A stretch of 64,000 nucleotides of DNA from Nymphaea colorata (GCF_008831285.2 NC_045139.1:24534412-24598411); one strand, 5' to 3'. Shown: positions 1 through 11,365, counted from the stretch's first letter. The notes: a model not told the origin generated them from the letters alone. Program-made: numbers and translations.

Positions 1-1
1 T

Positions 2-2860
2 CACCAGAAGAAAGCAAGCCAGCATTCACAAGGTGGACGAACCCAGGTGAAGCGCCACCACTTTGCAGGCAGGACAAGGCCTTATGAGAGGCGGGATGAT
101 CGAACTTTCAGACGGAACCAGCCAACCCGTAGTGAGGCCACCCAGGGGTCAGTGGCTACTCCGACTTCTCAGAGGTGCCCTACTTGTTCGCGTGTGCACC
201 CTGGAAAGCCGTGCTATCGAGAGATCGGAGCTTGCTTACACTGTGGAAGGATGGGGCACTTTATCAAGGATTGTCCCTTAAGGAAAGAAAGAGAGTTGAA
301 GAAGCCAGAGGCCGGTCCTTCTAGCGCACGACAGACGACTGGACGTGTCTATGCTACTACCGTGGAGGAGCTTCAGGCACACGACCTTGTTGAAGGTACT
401 TTACTTGTTGGTTCTCATATTGCTAGAGTGTTGTTTGATGCTGGGGCGACCCATTCATTTATATCTAGTCGATTTGCTACTTCACTAGAAGTGCCTGCTA
501 GGAAGATGCCGTATGTTCTGAAAGTTGTTAGCCCTATGCATGCTCAAGAGTCGTGTAGTGAGTATCTATCTGATGTGGACGTGGAGATCCATCAACATCA
601 CTTACATGCACAGTTGGTGATCATGAGTTTTAACGAATTTGATGTGATTTTGGGCATGGATTGGTTATATGCACATTATGCTAATATAGATTGCAGGAAG
701 AAGCAGATACAGTTGTTGACTGATGAAATGCAACCTGTGGAGTTCCATGCTCGTAAGGCCAGTCGAACTGATAAGATAATGGTGTCTGCATTGAAAGCTA
801 AACGATTGATAGAAAATGGAAGTGTTGCCTTCTTGGTCAATGTGTTGACCAATGAGCCGGAACCGGTGAGGTTACCGGATGTGGCAATTGTGAGTGAATA
901 CCCTGATGTGTTTCCGGAGGAACTGTCAAGTTTGCCTCCAACACGAGAAGTGGAGTTCAAGATAGAGTTGTCACCAGGGACAGCTCCTATTTCTAAGGGA
1001 CCCTATCGTATGGCACCAGCAGAGTTAGAAGAATTGAAGAAGCAATTGCAGGAGCTCTTAGACAAGGGCTTCATCCGACCTAGTGTGTCACCATGGGGAG
1101 CACCAGTGTTGTTTGTGAAGAAGAAAGATGGGACAATGCGTTTGTGTATCGACTACCGCATGTTGAATCAAATCACCATCAAGAATAAGTATCCGCTTCC
1201 TAGAATTGAAGACTTGTTTGATCAGCTTAAGGATGCAAAGGTTTTCTCCAAGATCGATCTGAGGACAGGTTATCATCAACTCTTGATACGGGAGGAAGAT
1301 GTTGCTAAGACTGCATTTCGAACCAGATATGGGCACTATGAATTCAGGGTCATGCCTTTTGGGTTGACCAATGCTCCCGCAGCGTTCATGGACCTCATGA
1401 ATCGGGTTTTCCAAGAGTTCTTGGACCGATTTGTTATTGTTTTTGTGGATGATATTTTGGTGTACTCAGAGAGTGTGACAGAGCATAGAGATCACTTGAG
1501 AAGTGTATTGGGTCTTTTGCGCAAGCATAAGTTGTATGCCAAGTATTCAAAATGTGAATTTTGGCTAGAGAAGGTAAACTTTCTGGGTCATGTAATCTCT
1601 AAGGATGGAGTATCCGTCGATCCGGCTAAGGTGTCAGCTGTGCAGGACTGGAGGACGCCATGTAGTGTAACCGAGGTTAGAAGCTTTTTGGGATTGGCAG
1701 GATATTATCGCAGGTTCATACAAGGCTTTTCGAAAATAGCTACACCAATGACTAAACTATTGAGAAAAGGAGTGAAGTTTATTTGGAATGAAGAGTGTGA
1801 GAGGAGTTTTCAAACTCTGAAGGACAAGCTTACTGCTGTTCCTATTCTGACACTTCCATCAGGTCATTCGGGTTTTGTACTGTACACAGATGCATCAGGA
1901 ATCGGTTATGGTTGTGTGCTGATGCAAAATGGCCGTGTGGTGGCTTATGCATCAAGGCAGTTGAAGACACACGAACAACACTATCCCACTCACGATTTGG
2001 AGTTGGGAGCAGTTGTGTTTGCACTAAAGATTTGGAGGCATTATCTCTATGGGGCAACATTTGAAGTGTTTACAGATCACAAGTCTTTGAAATATATATT
2101 CTCCCAAAGTGATCTTAATTTGAGGCAAAGAAGATGGATTGAATACCTAAAAGATTATGATTTCACGATATCATATCATCCAGGTAAGGCGAATGTGGTG
2201 GCTGATGCTTTGAGCAGGCAAGCTAAGGCAACGATGTATAGTATGTTAGCATGTTCTTGGAATTTGTTACAAGATGTGATAGCATGGCAACCTTACCTTT
2301 GTGGCGAGAACAAAGCAACGATGAGTGCCGTAATACAACACCCTTTGATGGAAGAGCTTGTATTGAAGCAAAAGGAAGATCCTGATTTTGCTAAGAACGT
2401 GGAAGAGTGTAAGAAGGTAGATGCTTTCTGGCATCAAGATGAAGAGGGTTCATTGTGGTTTCGACATAGATTGTGGGTCCCTAGAGATGAAGGGGTGAAG
2501 CGACGGTTGCTTGATGAAGCTCATAAATCTAAGTTTTCTATACACCCTGGCAGTACAAAGATGTTTCAGGATATGAAGAGAAATTTTTGGTGGCCTGGAA
2601 TGAAGCGTGAAATTGCAGAATATGTGGCAAAGTGCTTGGTTTGCCAACAAGTAAAAGCAGAGCATCAACGGCCCGGAGGCTTGTTGCAGAGAATCGATAT
2701 CCCGGTGTGGAAATGGGAAGACATTACAATGGATTTTGTAGTTGGATTGCCTCACACCCGAAGACAGCATGATGCCATATGGGTGATTGTTGATCGACTG
2801 ACGAAGTCCGCTCATTTTCTGTCTATTAGAATTAATCAGTCTTTGGAAAGTCTCGCATAG
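2..2860 (+). pseudogene. gypsy gag-pol polyprotein, C-terminal gag through first part of integrase, ended by TAG
   Basis: The frame is open from base 2, so no start lies in the window; residues here count from base 47. A CX2CX4HX4C zinc knuckle of gag is at residues 63-76. The aspartic protease has DAG at 131-133. Reverse transcriptase has the FVDD catalytic box at 466-469. RNase H has the TDAS motif with its Asp near 615. Integrase has the HHCC zinc finger (His 826 and 833, Cys 863 and 866) and the first catalytic Asp near 896. The frame ends at TAG (2,858-2,860) inside the integrase core, and the next codons continue the domain in the same frame. So the polyprotein is split by one nonsense codon rather than ending naturally. 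The stop coincides with the edge of the duplicated block, so it may be a join error. Confidence 0.92.
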
Positions 2861-3772
2861 TTATATATTGGCGAGATAGTGAGATTGCATGAGGTGCCAA
2901 GGTCTATCATTTCGGATCGAGATCCACGTTTTACCTCTAGATTTTGGGGGCATTTGCAGAAGGCTTTGGGTACCAAGCTTAAGCTAAGCACAGCGTTCCA
3001 CCCCCAAACTGATGGGCAATCGGAGAGGACCATTCAGACCTTAGAGGACATGTTGCGTGCTTGTGTCTTAGAGTTGAAAGGAGAATGGGACAAACATGTG
3101 AAACTGGCAGAATTTGCATATAATAACAGTTACCACTCTAGTATTGGGATGGCACCTTTTGAGGCTTTGTATGGAAGGCCGTGCAGATCGCCAGCTTGTT
3201 GGACCGAATTGGGTGATGGAAAAATCGAAAACCCTTTAGTTTTGCAACACTACACCGACCAAGTGCAATTGATAAGGAAAAAGTTGTTGACTGCTCAGAG
3301 TAGACAGAAAAGCTATGCCGACATTCGTCGTAGAGAATTGACTTTTGAGGTGGGTGATCATGTGTTTTTGAAGATTTCCCTACTAGAGGTGTTTTTTCGT
3401 TTTGGTGTGAAGGGAAAGTTGAGCCCGAGGTTCGTAGGACCTTTTGAGATATTAGAGAAGATTGGCGAGGTGGCCTATAGATTGGCACTACCACCAGACT
3501 GGAGTCATGTTCATGACGTTTTTCATGTTTCCATGCTTCGAAAGTACGTACCAGATCCGACACATGTGATTGATTTTCAAGGTATTCAGGTGCAAGATGA
3601 TCTGACAATGGAAGAAAAACCTATTAGAATTGTGGATCGAAGAGAGCAAGTGCTTCGCACAAAGAGAATCCCTTTAGTGAAGGTGGAATGGCAGTACCAT
3701 GGATTGAAGGAGAGCACATGGGAACCTGAGGAGGACGTGCGGAAGAGATATCCGCACTTGTTTTTGCATTGA
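2861..3772 (+). pseudogene. gypsy integrase C-terminal half plus chromodomain, copy 1
   Basis: In-frame continuation of the polyprotein after the TAG. It contains the SDRDPRF motif with the second catalytic Asp of integrase and the GQSE motif with the catalytic Glu. The GPF/Y-type region (PRFVGPFEI) follows, and the end is a chromodomain ([15 protein letters not shown]) that would target integration to marked heterochromatin. Around 3,378-3,397 a C run is one base shorter and a T run one base longer than in copy 2. This makes a short out-of-frame patch (SLLEVFFRF instead of SPTRGVFRF) that restores itself. Copy 2 has the family-typical residues there, so copy 1 probably carries two sequencing errors. 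The natural stop is TGA at 3,770-3,772. Confidence 0.9.
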
Positions 3773-3782
3773 GGTATGATCT

Positions 3783-3820
3783 AATTTCGAGGACGAAATT
3801 TTTTTGTTAGGAGGGTAGGA
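3783..3820 (+). promoter_or_regulatory. polypurine tract and adjacent stem-loop, copy 1
   Basis: A perfect inverted repeat AATTTCG-agga-CGAAATT (3,783-3,800) is followed by a T run and the purine-rich taggagggtagga, directly before the LTR start TGTAAC at 3,821. The purine run would prime plus-strand synthesis. The same arrangement recurs in copy 2 at about 7,820-7,857. The stem-loop next to the tract is a common feature of plant chromoviruses. Confidence 0.8.
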
Positions 3821-3982
3821 TGTAACGCGCGGCGTTTGGGCGGAGCGGGTCGGGTCAGGGTCCAGACCCGGACCCTAGCCCCACGCGAGAGGAGCCCGAC
3901 GCTGTCCCTCCTCCCTCGCATTCTCTTCTCCTTCGCTTTCCTCTTACCGTCTCTTCCTTACCCACGACCGGAGCTCAGGGAA

Positions 3983-3983
3983 G

Positions 3984-4016
<33 letters not shown>

Positions 4017-4122
4017 GCGGCGGCGGCGGCGGCGGCGACGGCGGCGGCGGCGACGGCGGCGGCGGCGGCGACGACGGCGGCGGCGGCGGCGACGGCGGCG
4101 GCGGCGGCGACGACGGCGGCGT
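3983..4122 (+). repeat. GGC/GAC trinucleotide tract in the LTR
   Basis: About 140 bases of GGC with interspersed GAC units. The copy at about 8,023-8,159 has the same unit order and the same length. A tract like this normally changes length quickly, so identity of the two copies argues that they are one locus read twice. Confidence 0.9.
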
Positions 4123-5055
4123 TGAGGTGAACCCTGTCGTCCCCTGCCTCTTCCTCTCTTCTCTTTTCTTCTCCTTCCCGTTTTCTTTCCCTTCTCCCTC
4201 TCCCACTGTCTCTCGTCTCCCCTCTCCACCGAACGACTCTCCCTCTCCCACTGTCACTCGTCTCACTCTCCACCGTCTCTCTCTCTTCTCTCCCGTCCTC
4301 TCCCCTCACTGCCTTCCTTTCCCCTTTTGACCGAACCCTCTCCCCATTTTCTGCTCGTTTTCTATTTTTCTCCAATCAAGTACTTTCTCTCACTGATTTT
4401 CACTGTGCTATCACTGTTGGATCCGTTTTCAGCTTGGGGATTTGTCTTCCCCCTCGTAACAGCAATTAGAGAAGGCCTTGGTAGTGGCGGCATTGGAGGA
4501 TTTTAGCCGTTTGGGGACCACTTGGACGCGTGAGGTGGCTGCCGGGAGGATTACAACAGTTTAGACCTTCAATCGGGGTGAGCAAGGCGAAATTGAACCT
4601 ATTTTATGATATATTTCTCTTTGGAACGCTCATAATTATTGGTTGAGCATGCGAGAGCTTTGAATTGATTATTTGGAACACATGTTAGTGATTTCGTTTT
4701 GGGGAAAAGCTTGCGATTATGTTGGGAAGCGAAGATTCATATTTTGGATGATCATTTAAGCATGATAGATTAATTTTCGAAGCATTAGGGGAGACATGGT
4801 AGAGTTTGTGAGGTTGTGGGGAAGATTTAGGACCGTTTTAGTGAGCCTGTAGCACGCGTTTTTGTGAACGGGTGCATCTTGGAGTTAAAATAGGGATAAC
4901 GTACATAAGTTGGAAGTATCTTGGGGTAGACGCCTTGATTTAAGAAAAAGGGAATTTTGAGAAAGGCGTTAGTGATAGACGGATTGATGGCTTTGAGTTT
5001 TGGCATCTATTGGCACGGCTAGGAGTGAGAAGTGACCCTATTGGAGAACTTGTGG

Positions 5056-6637
5056 GTCGACACTACCCGTCGACACCCTCTTGAGGCGATGACACGTGCC
5101 TCAATGACCTTGTTTTGTTTTGTTTGAATTGTTGAGGTTTGTAGTAGGAATCTTATCTTGTGTTTGTGTCTGCAGGTTCACCGGGTACGTCCCGTCGACC
5201 TTGAGTTACCGGATTCGAAGCTCGAGGCATTTGAAGATCTTGTGAACGCGCACAGGTATGGCGACATTCCAGGCAATCCCTGCCTGGGCAAGTGAATGAA
5301 TGTGTGTTCCTAGGATCATGGATCCTAGGATTTGTGATATGAATTGATTGAGTGTTCCGGTGACGAATATGTGTTGCATGTACATAAATTGATATATGAT
5401 ATGATTGTTTTGAAAGGCTTATAGTAATTGTTTTGATAATGTTACGCTTGTATGTGCATGCTAGAATTGATAACTGTTTAGGACAGATGAGGCGGGGTAT
5501 CGAGTCGAGTGTCTCCTCGACCCCAATTGTGCATTAGAAGCATTCTAGATGATAACTGCATAGGACAGCTACGAGCCCACCACAGATTGAGACTACTCTC
5601 TGTGGTTTGGCTAAGTTTTCAAAGATGTGATTGTTATGATGATGATGTGATGTTATGTTTATTGATACTCATTGCCGCGGGCAATGATGCAAATGTTTGC
5701 ACAGTGGGTAGTTGTACCCATATTGTTATGACGGCTAGCCAAAACTGTTGTGGTTATGTGTAACCCTCGTGTGGAGGCAATTGGAGGTGTGGGTTCACTC
5801 GTGAAGTGAACCAACCTCAGGAGCTAGCCAGTTAAATGTGTTTGTGCAAGTATAAGTATAAGAATGAAAGAATAAGAGATGAGAGGCCAGTGGGATGTGA
5901 CTATGTATATGGGAGTTGTCCCACTTTCGCCACTGGTCTCGCCTGTTCGGAGCGCAGGCGGTGCAAGGCCCCAGGGTACTGTTGTGTGTGATGTGCTTGG
6001 AGCGTAGGCTCCCGCCTTCCCAACCTGGGTGTCCTAGGGAAGGCTGAGTATCTCTCCTTGGAATTCACACATCCATGGATGAGTGCTCTACCGCTGCAGC
6101 GGATAGATGGATCCATACTGTTCTGGGCCACCACGGGGGTTGTCTCTCGGCTGTGGGCCGCCCGCGGTGTGCACGTGCCTGTGTTTGCACCCACAGGAAC
6201 TGTAAATTCACTGATAGTAATGAAACTGCAATGTATGTGATTGAAATATATAGGATTGTTGTGCATGTGACTGTTGTGCTTATGAATGCAAGTGACATGT
6301 TGATGATGCCTTGCATGTGATTGAAATTATGTTATTGTAGCCATTGAGTGGCGTCTGCATGTCGTGTCTTGACACGACATAATGATAGATTGTTCTGATG
6401 TTTGTTTGTGTACTGAGCCCGACCTAAGAGGGCTTGGACTTTTCCTGGCTTGTTGCCATACTGCGAAGGCTAAGCCTTCAGTTGTTTCCTTTTTTCAGGT
6501 TTTGGTGTACCCGGGGCAGCAGGCTGAGCAGATGGCTACACTCACGTCCTACTGGGGAGGTTTTGGGTTTTGTTTTTCTTGTAGTGCCGGCGCGTCGGGT
6601 TTTTGGTTTTACTGATGCCTTGTTTTGATGAGGCATC
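5056..6637 (+). repeat. series of short inverted repeats in the LTR
   Basis: At least ten short hairpins lie within 1.6 kb: GTCGAC pair 5,056-5,074; TTGAGGC/GCCTCAA 5,081-5,104; CCAGGCA/TGCCTGG 5,269-5,287; CCTAGGATC/GATCCTAGG 5,309-5,329; CCACAGA/TCTGTGG 5,580-5,605; CATTGCC/GGCAATG 5,670-5,686; GGTTCACT/AGTGAACC 5,792-5,812; AGTGGGA/TCCCACT 5,889-5,925; CCTGTG/CACAGG 6,178-6,197; ATGTCGTGTC/GACACGACAT 6,359-6,380; GAAGGC/GCCTTC 6,465-6,479; GATGCCT/AGGCATC 6,614-6,637. The longest perfect arm is 10 bases with a 2-base loop. Function is unknown. Confidence 0.75.
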
Positions 6638-6796
6638 GATGTTGTGATTTTGGGGCATTTTTGTCAAATGTACAATTGAATTGAAATGCTATATTGGAAA
6701 GCTTGCCCCATTGTTTTGAATTGCTTGGCTCATCGTCTTTTGAATTGTTGGGCAGTCACACCTCGATGCTTTATGTTTAGAAAAAAAAATAGTGAA

Positions 6797-6896
6797 NNNN
6801 NNNNNNNNNNNNNNNNNNNNNNNNNNNNNNNNNNNNNNNNNNNNNNNNNNNNNNNNNNNNNNNNNNNNNNNNNNNNNNNNNNNNNNNNNNNNNNNN
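6797..6896. other. assembly gap, 100 N
   Basis: Exactly 100 N, the usual placeholder for a gap of unknown size. It sits between the near-end of LTR copy 1 and a second copy of integrase starting at the base equivalent to 2,859. Any frame drawn through it is meaningless. Confidence 0.99.
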
Positions 6897-7809
6897 AGTT
6901 ATATATTGGCGAGATAGTGAGATTGCATGAGGTGCCAAGGTCTATCATTTCGGATCGAGATCCACGTTTTACCTCTAGATTTTGGGGGCATTTGCAGAAG
7001 GCTTTGGGTACCAAGCTTAAGCTAAGCACAGCGTTCCACCCCCAAACTGATGGGCAATCGGAGAGGACCATTCAGACCTTAGAGGACATGTTGCGTGCTT
7101 GTGTCTTAGAGTTGAAAGGAGAATGGGACAAACATGTGAAACTGGCAGAATTTGCATATAATAACAGTTACCACTCTAGTATTGGGATGGCACCTTTTGA
7201 GGCTTTGTATGGAAGGCCGTGCAGATCGCCAGCTTGTTGGACCGAATTGGGTGATGGAAAAATCGAAAACCCTTTAGTTTTGCAACACTACACCGACCAA
7301 GTGCAATTGATAAGGAAAAAGTTGTTGACTGCTCAGAGTAGACAGAAAAGCTATGCCGACATTCGTCGTAGAGAATTGACTTTTGAGGTGGGTGATCATG
7401 TGTTTTTGAAGATTTCCCCTACTAGAGGTGTTTTTCGTTTTGGTGTGAAGGGAAAGTTGAGCCCGAGGTTCGTAGGACCTTTTGAGATATTAGAGAAGAT
7501 TGGCGAGGTGGCCTATAGATTGGCACTACCACCAGACTGGAGTCATGTTCATGACGTTTTTCATGTTTCCATGCTTCGAAAGTACGTACCAGATCCGACA
7601 CATGTGATTGATTTTCAAGGTATTCAGGTGCAAGATGATCTGACAATGGAAGAAAACCTATTAGAATTGTGGATCGAAGAGAGCAAGTGCTTCGCACAAA
7701 GAGAATCCCTTTAGTGAAGGTGGAATGGCAGTACCATGGATTGAAGGAGAGCACATGGGAACCTGAGGAGGACGTGCGGAAGAGATATCCGCACTTGTTT
7801 TTGCATTGA
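6897..7809 (+). pseudogene. gypsy integrase C-terminal half plus chromodomain, copy 2, frameshifted
   Basis: Same coding block as 2,859-3,772, starting right after the gap. It keeps the integrase SDRDPRF and GQSE motifs and has the family-typical [10 protein letters not shown] patch. A run of four A at 7,653-7,656 (five in copy 1, 3,615-3,619) shifts the frame before the chromodomain, giving a premature stop at 7,714. The chromodomain itself is intact in another frame, with its stop at 7,807-7,809. The lesion is a homopolymer length change and may be a sequencing error. Confidence 0.88.
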
Positions 7810-7857
7810 GGTATGATCTAATTTCGAGGACGAAATTTTTTTGTTAGGAGGGTAGGA

Positions 7858-8020
7858 TGTAACGCGCGGCGTTTGGGCGGAGCGGGTCGGGTCAGGGTCC
7901 AGACCCGGACCCTAGCCCCACGCGAGAGGAGCCCGACGCTGTCCCTCCTCCCTCGCATTCTCTTCTCCTTCGCTTTCCTCTTACCGTCTCTTCCTTACCC
8001 ACGACCGGAGCTCAGGGAAG

Positions 8021-8053
<33 letters not shown>

Positions 8054-10874
8054 GCGGCGGCGGCGGCGGCGGCGACGGCGGCGGCGGCGACGGCGGCGGC
8101 GGCGGCGACGACGGCGGCGGCGGCGGCGACGGCGGCGGCGGCGGCGACGACGGCGGCGTTGAGGTGAACCCTGTCGTCCCTGCCTCTTCCTCTCTTCTCT
8201 TTTCTTCTCCTTCCCGTTTTCTTTCCCTTCTCCCTCTCCCACTGTCTCTCGTCTCCCCTCTCCACCGAACGACTCTCCTCTCCCACTGTCACTCGTCTCA
8301 CTCTCCACCGTCTCTCTCTCTTCTCTCCCGTCCTCTCCCCTCACTGCCTTCCTTTCCCCTTTTGACCGAACCCTCTCCCCATTTTCTGCTCGTTTTCTAT
8401 TTTTCTCCAATCAAGTACTTTCTCTCACTGATTTTCACTGTGCTATCACTGTTGGATCCGTTTTCAGCTTGGGGATTTGTCTTCCCCCTCGTAACAGCAA
8501 TTAGAGAAGGCCTTGGTAGTGGCGGCATTGGAGGATTTAGCCGTTTGGGGACCACTTGGACGCGTGAGGTGGCTGCCGGGAGGATTACAACAGTTTAGAC
8601 CTTCAATCGGGGTGAGCAAGGCGAAATTGAACCTATTTTATGATATATTTCTCTTTGGAACGCTCATAATTATTGGTTGAGCATGCGAGAGCTTTGAATT
8701 GATTATTTGGAACACATGTTAGTGATTTCGTTTTTGGGGAAAAGCTTGCGATTATGTTGGGAAGCGAAGATTCATATTTTGGATGATCATTTAAGCATGA
8801 TAGATTAATTTTCGAAGCATTAGGGGAGACATGGTAGAGTTTGTGAGGTTGTGGGGAAGATTTAGGACCGTTTTAGTGAGCCTGTAGCACGCGTTTTTGT
8901 GAACGGGTGCATCTTGGAGTTAAATAGGGATAACGTACATAAGTTGGAAGTATCTTTGGGGTAGACGCCTTGATTTAAGAAAAAGGGAATTTTGAGAAAG
9001 GCGTTAGTGATAGACGGATTGATGGCTTTGAGTTTTGGCATCTATTGGCACGGCTAGGAGTGAGAAGTGACCCTATTGGAGAACTTGTGGGTCGACACTA
9101 CCCGTCGACACCCTCTTGAGGCGATGACACGTGCCTCAATGACCTTGTTTTGTTTTGTTTGAATTGTTGAGGTTTGTAGTAGGAATCTTATCTTGTGTTT
9201 GTGTCTGCAGGTTCACCGGGTACGTCCCGTCGACCTTGAGTTACCGGATTCGAAGCTCGAGGCATTTTGAAGATTCTTGTGAACGCGCCACAGGTATGGC
9301 GACATTCCAGGCAAATCCCTGCCTGGGCAAGTGAATGAATGTGTGTTCCTAGGATCATGGGATCCTAGGATTTGTGATATGAATTGATTGAGTGTTCCGT
9401 GAACGAATATGTGTATGCATGTACATAAATTGATATATGATATGAATTGTTTTGAAAGGCTTATAGTAATTGTTTTGATAATGTTACGCATTGTATGTGC
9501 ATGCTAGAATTGATAACTGTTTAGGACAGATGAGGCGGGGTATCGAGTCGAGTGTCTCCTCGACCCCAATTGTGCATTAGAAAGCATTCTAGAATGATAA
9601 CTGCATAGGACAGCTACGAGCCCACCACAGATTGAGACTACTCTCTGTGGTTTGGCTAAGTTTTCAAAGATGTGATTGTTATGATGATGAATGTGAATGT
9701 TATGTTTATTGAATACTCATTGCCGCGGGCAATGATGCAAATGTTTGCACAGTGGGTAGTTGTACCCATATTGTTATGACGGCTAGCCAAAACTGTTGTG
9801 GTTATGTGTAACCCTCGTGTGGAGGCAATTGGAGGTGTGGGTTCACTCGTGAAGTGAACCAACCTCAGGAGCTAGCCAGTTAAATGTGTTTGTGCAAGTA
9901 TAAGTATAAGAATGAAAGAATAAGAGATGAGAGGCCAGTGGGATGTGACTATGTATATGGGAGTTGTCCCACTTTCGCCACTGGTCTCGCCTGTTCGGAG
10001 CGCAGGCGGTGCAAGGCCCCAGGGTACTGTTGTGTGGTGTGCTTGGAGCGTAGGCTCCCGCCTTCCCAACCTGGGTGTCCTAGGGAAGGCTGAGTATCTC
10101 TCCTTGGAATTCACACATCCATGGATGAGTGCTCTACCGCTGCAGCGGATAGATGGATCCATACTGTTCTGGGCCACCACGGGGGTTGTCTCTCGGCTGT
10201 GGGCCGCCCGCGGTGTGCACGTGCCTGTGTTTGCACCCACAGGAACTGTAAATTCACTGATAGTAATGAAACTGCAATGTATGTGATTGAAATATATAGG
10301 ATTGTTGTGCATGTGACTGTTGTGCTTATGAATGCAAGTGACATGTTGATGATGCCTTGCATGTGATTGAAATTATGTTATTGTAGCCATTGAGTGGCGT
10401 CTGCATGTCGTGTCTTGACACGACATAATGATAGATTGTTCTGATGTTTGTTTGTGTACTGAGCCCGACCTAAGAGGGCTTGGACTTTTCCTGGCTTGTT
10501 GCCATACTGCGAAGGCTAAGCCTTCAGTTGTTTCCTTTTTTCAGGTTTTGGTGTACCCGGGGCAGCAGGCGGAGCAGATGGCTACACTCACGTCCTACTG
10601 GGGAGGTTTTGGGTTTTGTTTTGTTCTTGTAGTGCCGGCGCGTCGGGTTTTTGGTTTTACTGATGCCTTGTTTTGATGAGGCATCGATGTTGTGATTTTG
10701 GGGCATTTTTGTCAAATGTACAATTGAATTGAAATGCTATATGTTGGAAAGCTTGCCCCATTGTTTTGAATTGCTTGGCTCATCGTCTTTTTGAATTGTT
10801 GGGCAGTCACACCTCGATGCTTTATGTTTAGAAAAAAAAAATAGTTTGAGGGTCAAAAAGGTCGGGGTGTGACA
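7858..10874 (+). repeat. gypsy LTR, copy 2 (complete, 3,017 bp)
   Basis: Complete LTR from TGTAACGCG to GTGTGACA. It is near-identical to 3,821-6,796. Going through both, I count about 20 indels of one or two bases, mostly in homopolymers or as single inserted A or T, and only one or two clear substitutions (for example ggctgag versus ggcggag near 10,570). It contains the same hairpins, for example the 10-base palindrome at 10,405-10,426. Confidence 0.92.
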
Positions 10875-11365
10875 ACATCTGTGTTCGATCTTCCGTTCTT
10901 GCACATCTATTATTTCTACATTAAGCAATAAAGTTAACAGCAAGGAACAACTTAGCTGAACAGCAAATAGCAACAGTTAGAAACATAGAGTCTATGACAC
11001 AGGGAAGTGCCATTTTGGGTGCCACATCCATATTGATGCAATAGAGGTGCAGCCTGCAGGTGCACTGCTGCTTGGGGACAGCATTGGTCATGCAAAAAAA
11101 ATAAAGAAATAAAAAGGAAAGGAGGAGAAGAGGAAGGAAGGAATCCACCAATCCAAGAGGAAGAAGCTAGAAAATAAGTGTATGATCTGTTAACCCTAAG
11201 ATTATTTGAAACAGAAGAAAGAGAAGAGGCCGGAGAATATTAGAGCTTTGAGTGAAATCGGGACAGGTAGGAAAGGATTTTGGCAAGAAATATTTCTTCA
11301 CTTGAGAAAAGAAGACAAGATCTCTTGGAATACACCTTCTGGAGTGGGCCATGAGACCTGGAACC
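10875..11365. other. 491-bp spacer between the gypsy LTR and the copia LTR
   Basis: No exon of the neighbouring helicase is visible here. The right part is purine-rich on the + strand (11,090-11,240). It is either intron sequence or the remains of an older element into which the copia inserted; minus-strand frames of 60-80 codons show no motif I recognise. Confidence 0.5.

Larger units (their letters stand above)
3821..6796 (+). repeat. gypsy LTR, copy 1 (right end cut by gap)
   Basis: Starts TGTAACGCG right after the polypurine tract and runs to the N gap, stopping about 30 bases short of the LTR end seen in copy 2. It contains a GC-rich first part, a (GGC)n/GAC tract at 3,983-4,122, a pyrimidine-rich stretch (4,135-4,380) and a series of short stem-loops between about 5,056 and 6,637. 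The open frames across the GGC tract (polyGly, polyArg, polyAla by frame) are compositional, not genes. Confidence 0.9.
1..10874 (+). mobile_element. Ty3/gypsy chromovirus (Tekay/Del type), 5' end outside window
   Basis: LTR retrotransposon read in the + direction. It has a gag zinc knuckle, protease, reverse transcriptase, RNase H, integrase and chromodomain, then a polypurine tract and a ~3 kb LTR. The domain order (integrase last, C-terminal chromodomain) and the stem-loop before the polypurine tract are typical of plant chromoviruses of the Tekay/Del clade. The 5' LTR, primer site and most of gag lie left of the window. The 3' part occurs twice on either side of an N gap, probably because of assembly. 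The outer LTR ends with TGTGACA at 10,874 and host sequence follows. A five-base target duplication (acatc candidate at 10,875-10,879) cannot be tested without the left end. Confidence 0.93.

Noticed and set aside
3836-4375. Long frames on both strands through the GGC tract (polyGly, polyAla, polyPro, polyArg); same at 7,873-8,598
   Set aside because: They arise from trinucleotide repetition, change product with each frame, and lie inside an LTR.
5901-6320. Overlapping 60-120 codon frames in the LTR (also 9,872-10,366)
   Set aside because: They lie on both strands, have no motifs, and fall within hairpin-rich LTR sequence.
6686-7714. 342-codon frame across the N gap
   Set aside because: It is read through unknown bases. 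Only the part after 6,897 is real integrase sequence.
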